Shown one piece after another: positions 17,133 through 25,164 of a DNA stretch of 64,000 nucleotides (positions within the stretch are counted from its first letter, which is position 1; every line of letters begins with the position of its first letter). The notes beneath the pieces were generated by a model. It saw nothing but the letters and a program-made list of their open reading frames with translations, had not been told where the DNA came from and made no database searches. This DNA is from Proteiniphilum saccharofermentans (GTDB taxonomy: Bacteria; Bacteroidota; Bacteroidia; Bacteroidales; Dysgonomonadaceae). The DNA lies in contig NZ_LT605205.1 of NCBI RefSeq assembly GCF_900095135.1, positions 3,844,001 through 3,908,000 of the forward strand, in the 5' to 3' direction. The position numbers and the translations under genes were made by a program.

Positions 17133-18446
17133 ATGACAATTACAAGACGCTCTTTTTTGAAGAAAACATCCTATGCCGTGGCGACAGGTTTGACAATGCC
17201 CGCCTATTTAAAGTCCGCAACGTCGGGTGTATCCGCCAACGATACGATAAATGTTGCATTGATCGGGTGCCGCTCCATGGGATGGAGCAATTTGTCGAGT
17301 TTCCTGAAGTCGGATGAAGTACGGTGTTTGGCATTATGTGATATTGATAAATCGATTCTGGACTCACGGGCAAAGGAGTTAGCTTCTATCCGGAAAGAAA
17401 AATTCGAGTTGTACGATGATTATCGCCGGATCCTCGATCGACAGGATATTGATGCGATCATTATCGGAACACCTGATCATTGGCATTGCCTGCAATTTGT
17501 GGATGCATGTAAAGCAGGAAAAGATGTATATGTGGAGAAACCGGTTAGTAATTCGATGGCGGAATGTGACGTGATGGTGGAAGTCGCCAATAAATATAAG
17601 CGGGTAGTACAGGTCGGCCAACAGCAAAGAAGCGCGAAACTCTGGAAAGAAATGATTGATTACCTGGATTCGGGTATACTGGGAGAAATATCCCGTATAC
17701 ATGTGTATGCCAACTTCAATTATGCGGCAATAACCAGATCTGTTCCTGATTCGAATATCCCGGAAGGTGTTGATTTTGATACCTGGTTGGGGCCTGCGCC
17801 TGAACGGACATTCAATAGTCAACGTTTTCACGGTTCATGGAGAATGTTTTGGGATTATGGGGGTGGCCTTATGACCGACTGGGGGGTACATTTATTAGAT
17901 ATGGCATTGTGGGCAAAGAAAGTAAAAACAATGCCCAACAGTATACAGGCGAATGCCGGCAATTTTCTCTATCCGGATGGCATGCATGAAACTTTTGACA
18001 CTCAATCTGTATTATATCAGTTTAATGATTATATATTGACTTGGGAGAATAATGCCGGTATCGAATCCGGTCCGTATGGTAAAAATTATGGATTAGTCTT
18101 TACCGGTAAAAACGGAACATTAGTCGCCAATAGAGATGACTGGCAGGTTTATCCCCAAAGGGAAAAGGTTCCCGAGAAAATCGTGAAAGCTGATTATCAA
18201 GATCACAAAGATCATGTTTTCAATTTCTTGGAATGCATGAAAAGAAGAGACAGGAATACGGCATGCACGATAGAAACAGGAAGTTTATGTGCCAAATATG
18301 CTCATTTGGGGAATATTGCTTCTCGGATGAGCGGAGTCTCTTTACAATATGACGATAAGAATAAATCATTCAACATCGGTGAAGCGAACAAATATATAAA
18401 GCCTCAATACAGAGAGCCATGGTTTTTTCCTCGAATAGAAAAGTAG
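17133..18446 (+). CDS. Tat-exported Gfo/Idh/MocA-family oxidoreductase (1)
   Basis: The start at MTITRRSFLKK (17133) is chosen because it opens a twin-arginine signal; the upstream frame only overlaps the previous gene. The 437-residue protein has a Rossmann region VALIGCRSMGW and the family stretch DAIIIGTPDHWHCLQFVDA. It also has the dinucleotide-site Lys motif AGKDVYVEKPVSNS and the C-terminal domain motif GGLMTDWGVHLLDMAL with the catalytic-site Asp/His. It probably oxidises a sugar C3 hydroxyl with tightly held NAD(P) in the periplasm. It is paired with the PF06439 gene upstream. Confidence 0.75.
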   Translation: MTITRRSFLKKTSYAVATGLTMPAYLKSATSGVSANDTINVALIGCRSMGWSNLSSFLKSDEVRCLALCDIDKSILDSRAKELASIRKEKFELYDDYRRILDRQDIDAIIIGTPDHWHCLQFVDACKAGKDVYVEKPVSNSMAECDVMVEVANKYKRVVQVGQQQRSAKLWKEMIDYLDSGILGEISRIHVYANFNYAAITRSVPDSNIPEGVDFDTWLGPAPERTFNSQRFHGSWRMFWDYGGGLMTDWGVHLLDMALWAKKVKTMPNSIQANAGNFLYPDGMHETFDTQSVLYQFNDYILTWENNAGIESGPYGKNYGLVFTGKNGTLVANRDDWQVYPQREKVPEKIVKADYQDHKDHVFNFLECMKRRDRNTACTIETGSLCAKYAHLGNIASRMSGVSLQYDDKNKSFNIGEANKYIKPQYREPWFFPRIEK

Positions 18447-18466
18447 TTTGACCGAAGAAAATGCTA

Positions 18467-18474
18467 TATTTTTG
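18467..18474 (+). promoter_or_regulatory. Candidate -7 promoter element TATTTTTG
   Basis: Matches the Bacteroidota -7 consensus TAnnTTTG, with TTTG at 18447-18450. The spacing between them is 16 bp, shorter than the usual 19-21. It lies about 38 bp before the gene stub cut by the IS66 element. Its meaning is uncertain. Confidence 0.3.
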
Positions 18475-18512
18475 AATTGAATATGTTTTGAATAAATGAA
18501 AAACATTCTAAT

Positions 18513-18542
18513 ATGAGAAAAATTTTACAAACAATATTATTG
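18513..18542 (+). pseudogene. Ten-codon 5' stub of a gene truncated by the IS66 element
   Basis: An ATG followed by MRKILQTILL reads like the start of a signal peptide and runs straight into the IS66 left end at 18543. Nothing resembling the rest of the gene follows the right end of the element. The body of the gene has therefore been lost, which agrees with the lack of a target-site duplication. Confidence 0.4.
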
Positions 18543-18612
18543 GTAACTACTCAGGTACTCCGCCCATAGGCAGAGAACCATGAATCCGTCAATAACTATG
18601 TACAGCTCGACG

Positions 18613-19803
18613 CTATATTTGTGCGAGGGTCGCAATGACCCGAAGGACCTCGAAGGGGTTCTGCCCGTTCTTGACCGCCGTCTGGATGACGGATGCGACG
18701 GTGGCGTAGTTCTCCGCTCCCTCGTCGGAGCGGAAGCACCCGCTGACCTTCAATTTGGTCTTGGCTGGCCTCAATGCCTTTTCGGAGTCGTTGTTGGTGG
18801 GGGGAACGGCAGGATCGGCGAGGAAGGCGGCCACGGCATTCTGGAAAACCCAGAGCCAGTTGTTTTCTCCCTTCACGTTGATCCCGGTCTCGTCCGCCCT
18901 GGCGACCTTTCCCCCGGCGACTTTCCGGCGTATCATCCCGTAGGGCGTCTTGGAGAACTTACGCATGGTTTTCAACATGTTGGACACGGATCCCTCGCTG
19001 ATGTGAAGCCCGAATATGGTGTCGAACAGGTGGGTGAGCCGCTTGAACGGGACATTCTGGTAAGTGCTGAGGTAGGATGTCATCGCCATGATGTTGGGAC
19101 CGAACGACACGGGGGCGTTCACCTCCTGGGGGAACTGTCCCTTGCGGCAATGCCCGCAGGAGCACTTCACCTGCATCGCCATGTGGTTGACGACCGTGGC
19201 CGCGACCGGAAGCGGTATGTCCACCACCTGGCGCGTGGCGCGCACGCTGGCGGAGTCCATCTCCAGGGTCTTCCCGCATTCAGGACATGCGCGGGCGGGG
19301 TACCACCGCCCGGTTCCGGTCACATTTTCGGATTGGGGCAGGGTGCTCCCCCGGTGCCCTTCTTGCCCGCCGGTCTTCCTGCCGGAAGGCTTACGCCGGG
19401 ATTGTGTGTGGCGTATGCCGATCGGGTTTTTGGACGGCGGGACGCTGCTGTTCGCGCTGCTCTTTTTTACGGGCTTCACGCCCTCCTCGAGTTCGGCGAC
19501 GCGGGATGCCAGTTCGGCGATGCGGGATGCCTGGTCGGCAATACGGGCCTCTTTCACTTTCATCCCGCTCTCACGCGCAGAAAGGACAAGACCCATCCTG
19601 GCAAGTTCCCTGTCCTTCTCCCCGATGGTTTTGGCCAGGGTCCTGTTGGCGTTTGTCCGGACCGGCAATCGCTCCGCCAGTTCCGTGGAATCAAGCTCGT
19701 CATGGAAGCCAAGTTCACGAAGTATTTGCTCGCGCCGCCGGGTGAGCTTCACCCGGTCCGCCTCGAGGCTCTTCCCGAGTCCTGTGTTAAAGTTCTTTTT
19801 CAT
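18613..19803 (-). pseudogene. IS66 TnpC transposase with in-frame internal deletion
   Basis: The product has 396 residues; typical TnpC has about 500 or more. It keeps the N-terminal leucine-rich coiled coil (ASRIAELASRVAELEEGV) and the KNPIGIRHTQSRRKPSGRKT basic region. The zinc-binding Cys motifs (CPECGKT and CSCGHC) and the first DDE Asp (ADETGINV) are also kept. The sequence then jumps from NWLWVFQN to AVAAFLADPAVPPTNNDSEK. The stretch that normally carries the second catalytic Asp is missing, while the third (around NNDSEKALRP) remains. The frame is intact across the deletion, so the protein may still be made and bind IS ends without catalysis. Confidence 0.8.
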
Positions 19804-19833
19804 ACCTGCGCAAAGAACGGTAAAATAATCGAC

Positions 19834-20013
19834 ATGAGCAAATTCAACAATTTAAACATCAATGGATTAGAAGCTATTTGCCGGCGTTTTGGCGAGGCCG
19901 GGGAACCCTCTTTCGGAGGGTCATTCCGAAAACTTTTGAAGGTTGCATATCACCTCCGAGAGGCTTCCAATGACCTGATGTATAGCGACTTAAATGCACG
20001 AATGGCGGCATGA
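19834..20013 (+). CDS. Small divergent open frame inside the IS66 element, unrecognised
   Basis: The frame encodes 59 residues starting MSKFNNLNINGLEAI and ending LMYSDLNARMAA. It begins 30 bp from the tnpC start and points the other way. The composition looks protein-like (mixed charged and hydrophobic, no low complexity). It overlaps a longer frame that is only the antisense shadow of tnpC. I do not recognise the family. It may be an IS66 accessory gene, or chance. Confidence 0.25.
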   Translation: MSKFNNLNINGLEAICRRFGEAGEPSFGGSFRKLLKVAYHLREASNDLMYSDLNARMAA

Positions 20014-20125
20014 GGAAAAAAATTAAAAAATTTATGACAGGTGGTCGAAAACATTACCACGTTCTCCATCATTGGCCAGAAAAAGGGAACCTGGATAGTT
20101 ACAATTTTTTTAAATACTTATTCGT

Positions 20126-21487
20126 ATGAAAAATAAATTAAGAGAACCCGGCAGAAGAAAATTTTTTAAAGATGCTGCCACTTTAGGAGTAATGGGAACA
20201 ATCGGAGGAGGATACCTACTCTCATCCTGTAACAAACCGGGAAAAACAACAATAGCCTCCTCCTACGAAGCACCGGTTTTTCCGACAAAAGCTCCCGATG
20301 GGAAAATGTTAAAAGCCGGACTGATTGGCTGCGGTGGAAGAGGAACCGGTGCGGCAGTGAATTTTATCAATGCTGGTCCCAATTTACAACTTATCGCCCT
20401 TGCAGATTTATTTCAGGATCAAATCGATAAATGCAGGGCAACATTAAAGAAAAATAATAATGTTGAGATTCCCGATGAAAACTGTTTTGTGGGGTTTGAT
20501 GCCTATCAACGGCTGATAGATTCCGATGTGGATGTAATTATACAGGCTACTGCAACGCATTTTAGGCCTATGCATCTGAAGGCTGCAGTAGAGGCCCGGA
20601 AACATTGTTTTATTGAGAAGCCTGCCGCAGTCGATCCTGTAGGTATCCGATCAGTCATTGCTTCGGGGAAAATGGCAGAATCAATGGGTTTAACAATCGT
20701 TGCCGGTACACAAAGAAGGTATCAGGACGATTATAATAAAACATTCAGCATGATCAAAAATGGTGCTATTGGCGAACTCATATCTGCCAACTGCTATTAC
20801 AACAGGGGAGGAGTTGGGAATTTCATACGAAAGCCCGAATGGAGCGATATGGAAGCAATGATCAGGAACCGGGCAAACTGGAGATGGCTGACGGGTGACT
20901 CCATTGTAAATTTAATGATTCATAATATTGACGGGGTAAATTGGTTTTTTGAAAAGCATCCGGTAAAAGCATCGGGGGTTGGAGGACGTTATCACAGGCC
21001 AACAGGGGATATGTATGATTTTTTCAGTGTGGATTTCGTTTTCGATGATAATAAGCACTACCAGGGGATGTGTCGTGAAATGGACGGATGCACTAATAAT
21101 GTAGGTGATATAATTTTAGGGACAAAAGGGTATACAAATGGACAGAACAAAATATTTGATTATAACGGCAATATTATCTGGGAATATGAATATCCACTGG
21201 GAAAAGATGGTCAGCCGACCAACAGTACAGCCATTTCGCCCTATGACCAGGAGATGATATGTTTTGTGACAGCTGTTCGAACGAATAAGCCTATTAATGA
21301 TGCAGAGCAGCTTGCTCATTCAACCCTCACAGGTATTATGGGAAGAGAATCAGCTTACACGGGCAAGGATGTCACATGGGATGATATTATCTATTCGGAT
21401 TTAAAGCTTGGTCCGGATGAATACAAATGGGGACTCGTTGATATTCAACCCGTATCACCTGTCCCGGGTATAGCGGTAACACGCTAA
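20126..21487 (+). CDS. Exported Gfo/Idh/MocA-family oxidoreductase (2), Tat/lipoprotein signal
   Basis: The product has 453 residues. The N-terminus GRRKFFKDAATLG followed by LLSSC combines a twin-arginine motif and a lipobox Cys (Cys35). The Rossmann motif is GLIGCGGRGTGAA. DVDVIIQATATHFRPMHLKAA and the family EKPAAVD Lys motif follow. The C-terminal domain has DSIVNLMIHNIDGVNWFF, where the usual Asp/His pair reads HNIDG. It probably oxidises a sugar in the envelope. The gene starts 24 bp after the IS66 right end, so its native promoter may have been displaced. Two sulfatase genes follow in the same direction. Confidence 0.75.
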   Translation: MKNKLREPGRRKFFKDAATLGVMGTIGGGYLLSSCNKPGKTTIASSYEAPVFPTKAPDGKMLKAGLIGCGGRGTGAAVNFINAGPNLQLIALADLFQDQIDKCRATLKKNNNVEIPDENCFVGFDAYQRLIDSDVDVIIQATATHFRPMHLKAAVEARKHCFIEKPAAVDPVGIRSVIASGKMAESMGLTIVAGTQRRYQDDYNKTFSMIKNGAIGELISANCYYNRGGVGNFIRKPEWSDMEAMIRNRANWRWLTGDSIVNLMIHNIDGVNWFFEKHPVKASGVGGRYHRPTGDMYDFFSVDFVFDDNKHYQGMCREMDGCTNNVGDIILGTKGYTNGQNKIFDYNGNIIWEYEYPLGKDGQPTNSTAISPYDQEMICFVTAVRTNKPINDAEQLAHSTLTGIMGRESAYTGKDVTWDDIIYSDLKLGPDEYKWGLVDIQPVSPVPGIAVTR

Positions 21488-21569
21488 TAATGAATTTAAA
21501 TTTATCAAAAGATATTTATCACCAAACTTAATAAATACATTTACTATGGTAGCCTTTTTAGAGTCAAAT

Positions 21570-23000
21570 ATGCTGAAAAAAGGAAAAATCTGGGCATACT
21601 TGATCGGAAGTATATGTTTCTCACAAAATATCTGGGGGCAAAAACCGTCTGCTTCTCCACCCAATATTCTCGTTTTTATAGCCGATGATGCGGGTATGGA
21701 TTTTGGTTGTTATGGAAACCCAGCAATAAAAACGCCTAATATCGATCGTCTGGCAACCAAAGGAATACGTTTTAAAAATGCATATGTGACCTCTCCCCAA
21801 TCAAGCCCCTCCCGAACCAGTATGATGACAGGAATGTTTGCCCATACCATAGGAACAGAGGATTTGCATACTCCATTGAAAGAGGGCATAAAAATAATAC
21901 CCTTTTATTTCAGTGAAGCCGGATATTATACAGGCTCGATGCTAAAGACTCATTGGGGACTGGAAGGAGATAAACAATTTGACCGAGTGATCCCTGGAGG
22001 ATATCTTCCAAATCAAGGTAATCTGACAGAAGAAAGTTATAAAAACTATATTGATTTTTTGCATGCATGTGAGAATAATCCTTTTTTTCTTTGGGTAGGC
22101 TTCGTTGATCCGCATCGTCCTTATAACAGGAATGTTTGCCCGCAAAAAAATAATCCGGACAAAGTAAAGGTTCCGCCATATCTGGTTGATGGGCCGGATA
22201 CCCGTCGGGATCTTACGGACTATTACGATGAAATAACCCGGATGGATGAAAATATAGGCAGAATGCTTTCCATATTAGATGAAAAAGGAAAACTTGATAA
22301 CACCATTGTTGTCTTTCTTAGTGATAATGGGATGCCCTTCCCCAGGAGTAAAGGCTCACTCTATGACTCGGGAATACAAACTCCACTGATCTTTATGTGG
22401 GAAGGAAAGATTAATCCCGGGACAGTACATGAGAATGGTCTAATCACTACTGTGGATCTTGCTCCTACACTTCTAAGCCTTGCCGGTATTCCGACACCAC
22501 AAAGTATCTATGGAGAGAGTTTTCACAAGGTCGTCCTCGATCATACCGGAAGGGGTAGGAATTTTATCTTTGCCGAACGTAACTGGCATGATACGGATGA
22601 ATATATCCGTTGTATCCGGTCCGAGAAATATAAGCTGATCTATAATGCCTATTATGAATTCCCTCACGGGACAGCAGCAGATCTGAGCTCAAGTATGAGT
22701 TGGTATGAGTTAAAAAAGCAACAAAGGAAAGGTTTATTGACAAAAGAACAACTTCAGATATTTACAGCACCCCGTCCTATGGTTGAACTTTATGATCTGG
22801 AGAATGATCCTTTTGAGTTGAATAATATCGCCGATCTACAGGAATATGTTCAAGAGGGTAGAAAATTAGCCAAATTACTTACCCAATGGCAGGAGGAGAC
22901 TCACGATCATCCTTCATGGAAGCATAAAAGAGCTGATAAGAATGATCGTATAACAGGTTTTTTATTATTTGATGAAATTCCGGAATTGAGAGATGAGTAA
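21570..23000 (+). CDS. Exported S1-family sulfatase, serine-type (1)
   Basis: The start MLKKGKIWAYL (21570) gives a classical signal peptide ending near IWGQ; an upstream ATG at 21546 adds eight residues. The protein has the sulfatase metal motif IADDAGMDFGCYGNP, and its maturation signature reads SSPSRTSMMTG. The first Ser of SSPSR is the residue converted to formylglycine. VFLSDNGMPFPRSKGSLYDSG supplies the second metal-site residues. Serine-type sulfatases need an anaerobic radical-SAM maturase (anSME), not seen in this window. It would remove a sulfate ester or sulfamate from a glycan. The substrate is not predictable from motifs. It lies 58 bp after a Gfo/Idh/MocA gene. Confidence 0.85.
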   Translation: MLKKGKIWAYLIGSICFSQNIWGQKPSASPPNILVFIADDAGMDFGCYGNPAIKTPNIDRLATKGIRFKNAYVTSPQSSPSRTSMMTGMFAHTIGTEDLHTPLKEGIKIIPFYFSEAGYYTGSMLKTHWGLEGDKQFDRVIPGGYLPNQGNLTEESYKNYIDFLHACENNPFFLWVGFVDPHRPYNRNVCPQKNNPDKVKVPPYLVDGPDTRRDLTDYYDEITRMDENIGRMLSILDEKGKLDNTIVVFLSDNGMPFPRSKGSLYDSGIQTPLIFMWEGKINPGTVHENGLITTVDLAPTLLSLAGIPTPQSIYGESFHKVVLDHTGRGRNFIFAERNWHDTDEYIRCIRSEKYKLIYNAYYEFPHGTAADLSSSMSWYELKKQQRKGLLTKEQLQIFTAPRPMVELYDLENDPFELNNIADLQEYVQEGRKLAKLLTQWQEETHDHPSWKHKRADKNDRITGFLLFDEIPELRDE

Positions 23001-23073
23001 TTGATCTTTTCTTTCCAGTCTTTGGATAGCTTCTTTTTATGTTTGTCTTAGTACTGTTAGACTCTAAAACACA

Positions 23074-24489
23074 ATGGTTGTGAAAAAATGTGAAGTCAAT
23101 ACAATGTTGACCCTTGCTTTGGTCACGGGAACAAATATTTTAGCCCAGCCGACTGAACCCGCAAAAAAATACAACGTGTTGTTCATCGCGTCAGATGACC
23201 TGAACACCGATATGCATTGCTACGGAAATCCACAGGTGAAAACTCCGAATATTGACCGGATATCCCGGCAGGGGATCCGCTTCGACAAGGCATACAATCA
23301 GTATCCCCTATCGGGTCCAAGCAGGGCTTCGCTGATGACCGGTTACCGTCCGGACAAAACTGGAGTATATGACCTGGAAGTCAATTTCAGGGAAAATCTT
23401 CCTTCAGCCAAAACCATTGCCCAACTATTCAGGGAAAATGGTTATTTCAGTGGTAGGATCGGAAAAATTTTCCACTATGGTGTTCCTGGAGAGATCGGTA
23501 CCGACGGTATGGATGATTCCATATCATGGACTCAACGGTTTAATCCCATCGGGATTGATAAGACCGAAGAACACCTGATCACAAATTACACTCCAAAACG
23601 GGGACTGGGCAGTTCATTATCCTTTAGGGCGACAGATGGTACGGATAACGAACATACGGATGCCATAACAGCAAACGTAGCCATACAGATGATGCGTCAA
23701 CATAAGGATAAATCGTTCTTTCTGGCTGTAGGCTTCTTCCGTCCCCACTGTCCCTATATAGCACCCAAAAAGTATTTCGACATGTATCCCCCCGACCAGT
23801 TATTACTACCCGAAGAACGTGAAGATGACTGGGCAAACAAACCGGATGTGGCAAAATTTACCGATCCTCTACACTGGGGATTATCGGAATCCCACCGCAG
23901 GGAAGTGCTTCAGGCCTACTATGCTTCCATTTCCTTTATGGATGCGCAAGTGGGAAAATTGCTGGATGCACTGGGAGAACTGGGATTGAAAGAAAACACA
24001 ATCATTGTCTTCTGGAGCGACCATGGTTATCATGTCGGACAGCACGGGCAATGGATGAAACAGAGCCTGTTCGAACATGTGGCACGTACTCCGCTACTGA
24101 TATCGGTTCCGGGAATCACTGACGGGACACCCTCTTCTCGGGTAGTCGAACTTGTCGATATTTATCCGACACTGGCAGAATTGTGCGAATTGCCTGCACC
24201 GACCGACCTGGATGGGAAAAGCCTTGTCCCACTGCTGAACAATCCCGGGATGGAATGGGATTATCCGGCTTTCACACAGGTTTTACGGTATCGAGATAAT
24301 GTAGAGATAGAAGGACGTACTATCCGTAACGAAAGGTATCGCTATACGGAATGGAGCAAAGGCTTATATGGGTTAGAACTGTATGATTACGAAACAGATC
24401 CTCTGGAATTCACTAATCTTGCCAACGACAAGAAATACAAGAAAATAGTGGATGAAATGTCCTGGAAATTGAGAGCAAGCTATGAATAG
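23074..24489 (+). CDS. Exported S1-family sulfatase, iduronate-2-sulfatase-like, serine-type (2)
   Basis: The product has 471 residues. The weak signal peptide is MLTLALVTGTNILAQ, preceded by ten residues if the first ATG is used. Motifs resemble iduronate-2-sulfatases: FIASDDLNTDMHCYGNP, the formylglycine signature YPLSGPSRASLMTG (Ser80), GYRPDKTGVYDLE, AVGFFRPHCPYIAP and FWSDHGYHVGQHGQW. It would remove 2-O-sulfate from an iduronate- or similar uronate-containing glycan such as heparan or dermatan sulfate, but the family is broad. Like its neighbour it needs anSME activation. TATGTTTG at 23038-23045 is a possible -7 element. Confidence 0.8.
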   Translation: MVVKKCEVNTMLTLALVTGTNILAQPTEPAKKYNVLFIASDDLNTDMHCYGNPQVKTPNIDRISRQGIRFDKAYNQYPLSGPSRASLMTGYRPDKTGVYDLEVNFRENLPSAKTIAQLFRENGYFSGRIGKIFHYGVPGEIGTDGMDDSISWTQRFNPIGIDKTEEHLITNYTPKRGLGSSLSFRATDGTDNEHTDAITANVAIQMMRQHKDKSFFLAVGFFRPHCPYIAPKKYFDMYPPDQLLLPEEREDDWANKPDVAKFTDPLHWGLSESHRREVLQAYYASISFMDAQVGKLLDALGELGLKENTIIVFWSDHGYHVGQHGQWMKQSLFEHVARTPLLISVPGITDGTPSSRVVELVDIYPTLAELCELPAPTDLDGKSLVPLLNNPGMEWDYPAFTQVLRYRDNVEIEGRTIRNERYRYTEWSKGLYGLELYDYETDPLEFTNLANDKKYKKIVDEMSWKLRASYE

Positions 24490-24654
24490 AGAGATGTGAT
24501 TCACATTAACCAGAGGCTGGAGTATCTGTCAATTGAAAAATATTAATTGCATAAAAAATCGTCCATCTCTACTCTGTTTCTTTGCTTTAGCTAGTTGCTT
24601 ATAAGCATTTACTCAATCTTCCAATTTTATTTGGATTTTAAATGAAAAATAGAT

Positions 24655-25164
24655 ATGATAAATGAAAATAATTATTCGAAATCTCAACTCACATTATTAC
24701 TCGTACTCCGGTTTGTTATTGGTTGGCATATTCTGTACGAGGGAATATCGAAAATTTTAAATCCTCAATGGACATCAGCAAATTTTCTTCAGGAGTCACA
24801 AGGAATTTTATCAGGTCTTTCCGGTTGGATTATCTCAAATCCCAATATTTTGGCCATAGTCGATTTCATGAATATCTGGGGACTGGTGACCATAGGGTTA
24901 GGATTGATATTTGGATTTCTTTTCAAACCGGCGGCTATTATAGGATCGTTTTTAGTTTTCATCTATTACCTGAACGTTCCGCCTATGGTGGGATATGAAT
25001 ATACCCTGCCTTCCGACGGGAGCAACTTGGTTGTTAATAGAACACTCATTGAGGCAATCGTTCTCTTTGGATTAGCCCTTTTCCCGACAAGTAAAATATT
25101 CGGATTAGATTTTTTTATTTATTCTCGTGATAAAAGAAAACTTCAATATGGAAAAAACAAATAA
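24655..25164 (+). CDS. DoxX-family membrane protein
   Basis: The product has 169 residues with about four membrane spans: LLLVLRFVIGWHILYEG, an IWGLVTIGLGLIFGFLF hairpin, IIGSFLVFIYYL, and IEAIVLFGLALFP. The pattern LRFVIGWHILYEGISKI is typical of DoxX proteins, which associate with quinone-linked oxidoreductases. It is the first gene of a tight operon and overlaps the next gene, a Gfo/Idh/MocA oxidoreductase, by 17 bp. It could pass electrons from that enzyme to the quinone pool; this is inference from pairing only. The 165 bp before it shows no convincing promoter. Confidence 0.65.
   Translation: MINENNYSKSQLTLLLVLRFVIGWHILYEGISKILNPQWTSANFLQESQGILSGLSGWIISNPNILAIVDFMNIWGLVTIGLGLIFGFLFKPAAIIGSFLVFIYYLNVPPMVGYEYTLPSDGSNLVVNRTLIEAIVLFGLALFPTSKIFGLDFFIYSRDKRKLQYGKNK

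Larger units (their letters stand above)
18543..20102 (-). mobile_element. Internally deleted IS66-family element
   Basis: Terminal inverted repeats are GTAACTACTCAGGTACTC at the left and GTAACTATCCAGGTTCCC at the right read inward (14 of 18 identical). The GTAA start is typical of IS66. The 8-bp flanks, TATTATTG and AATTTTTT, do not match, so one side was probably lost by deletion. The element is clearly more GC-rich than its surroundings, a sign of foreign origin. Neither tnpA nor tnpB is seen; only a shortened tnpC and one small divergent frame remain. Confidence 0.75.

Noticed and set aside
18580-20013. Long plus-strand open frame of 477 codons
   Set aside because: It is antisense to the IS66 tnpC gene over most of its length and its product has the Gly/Pro/His/Arg-rich look of a shadow frame in GC-rich DNA. 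Only its last 59 codons, outside tnpC, were kept as a weak candidate.
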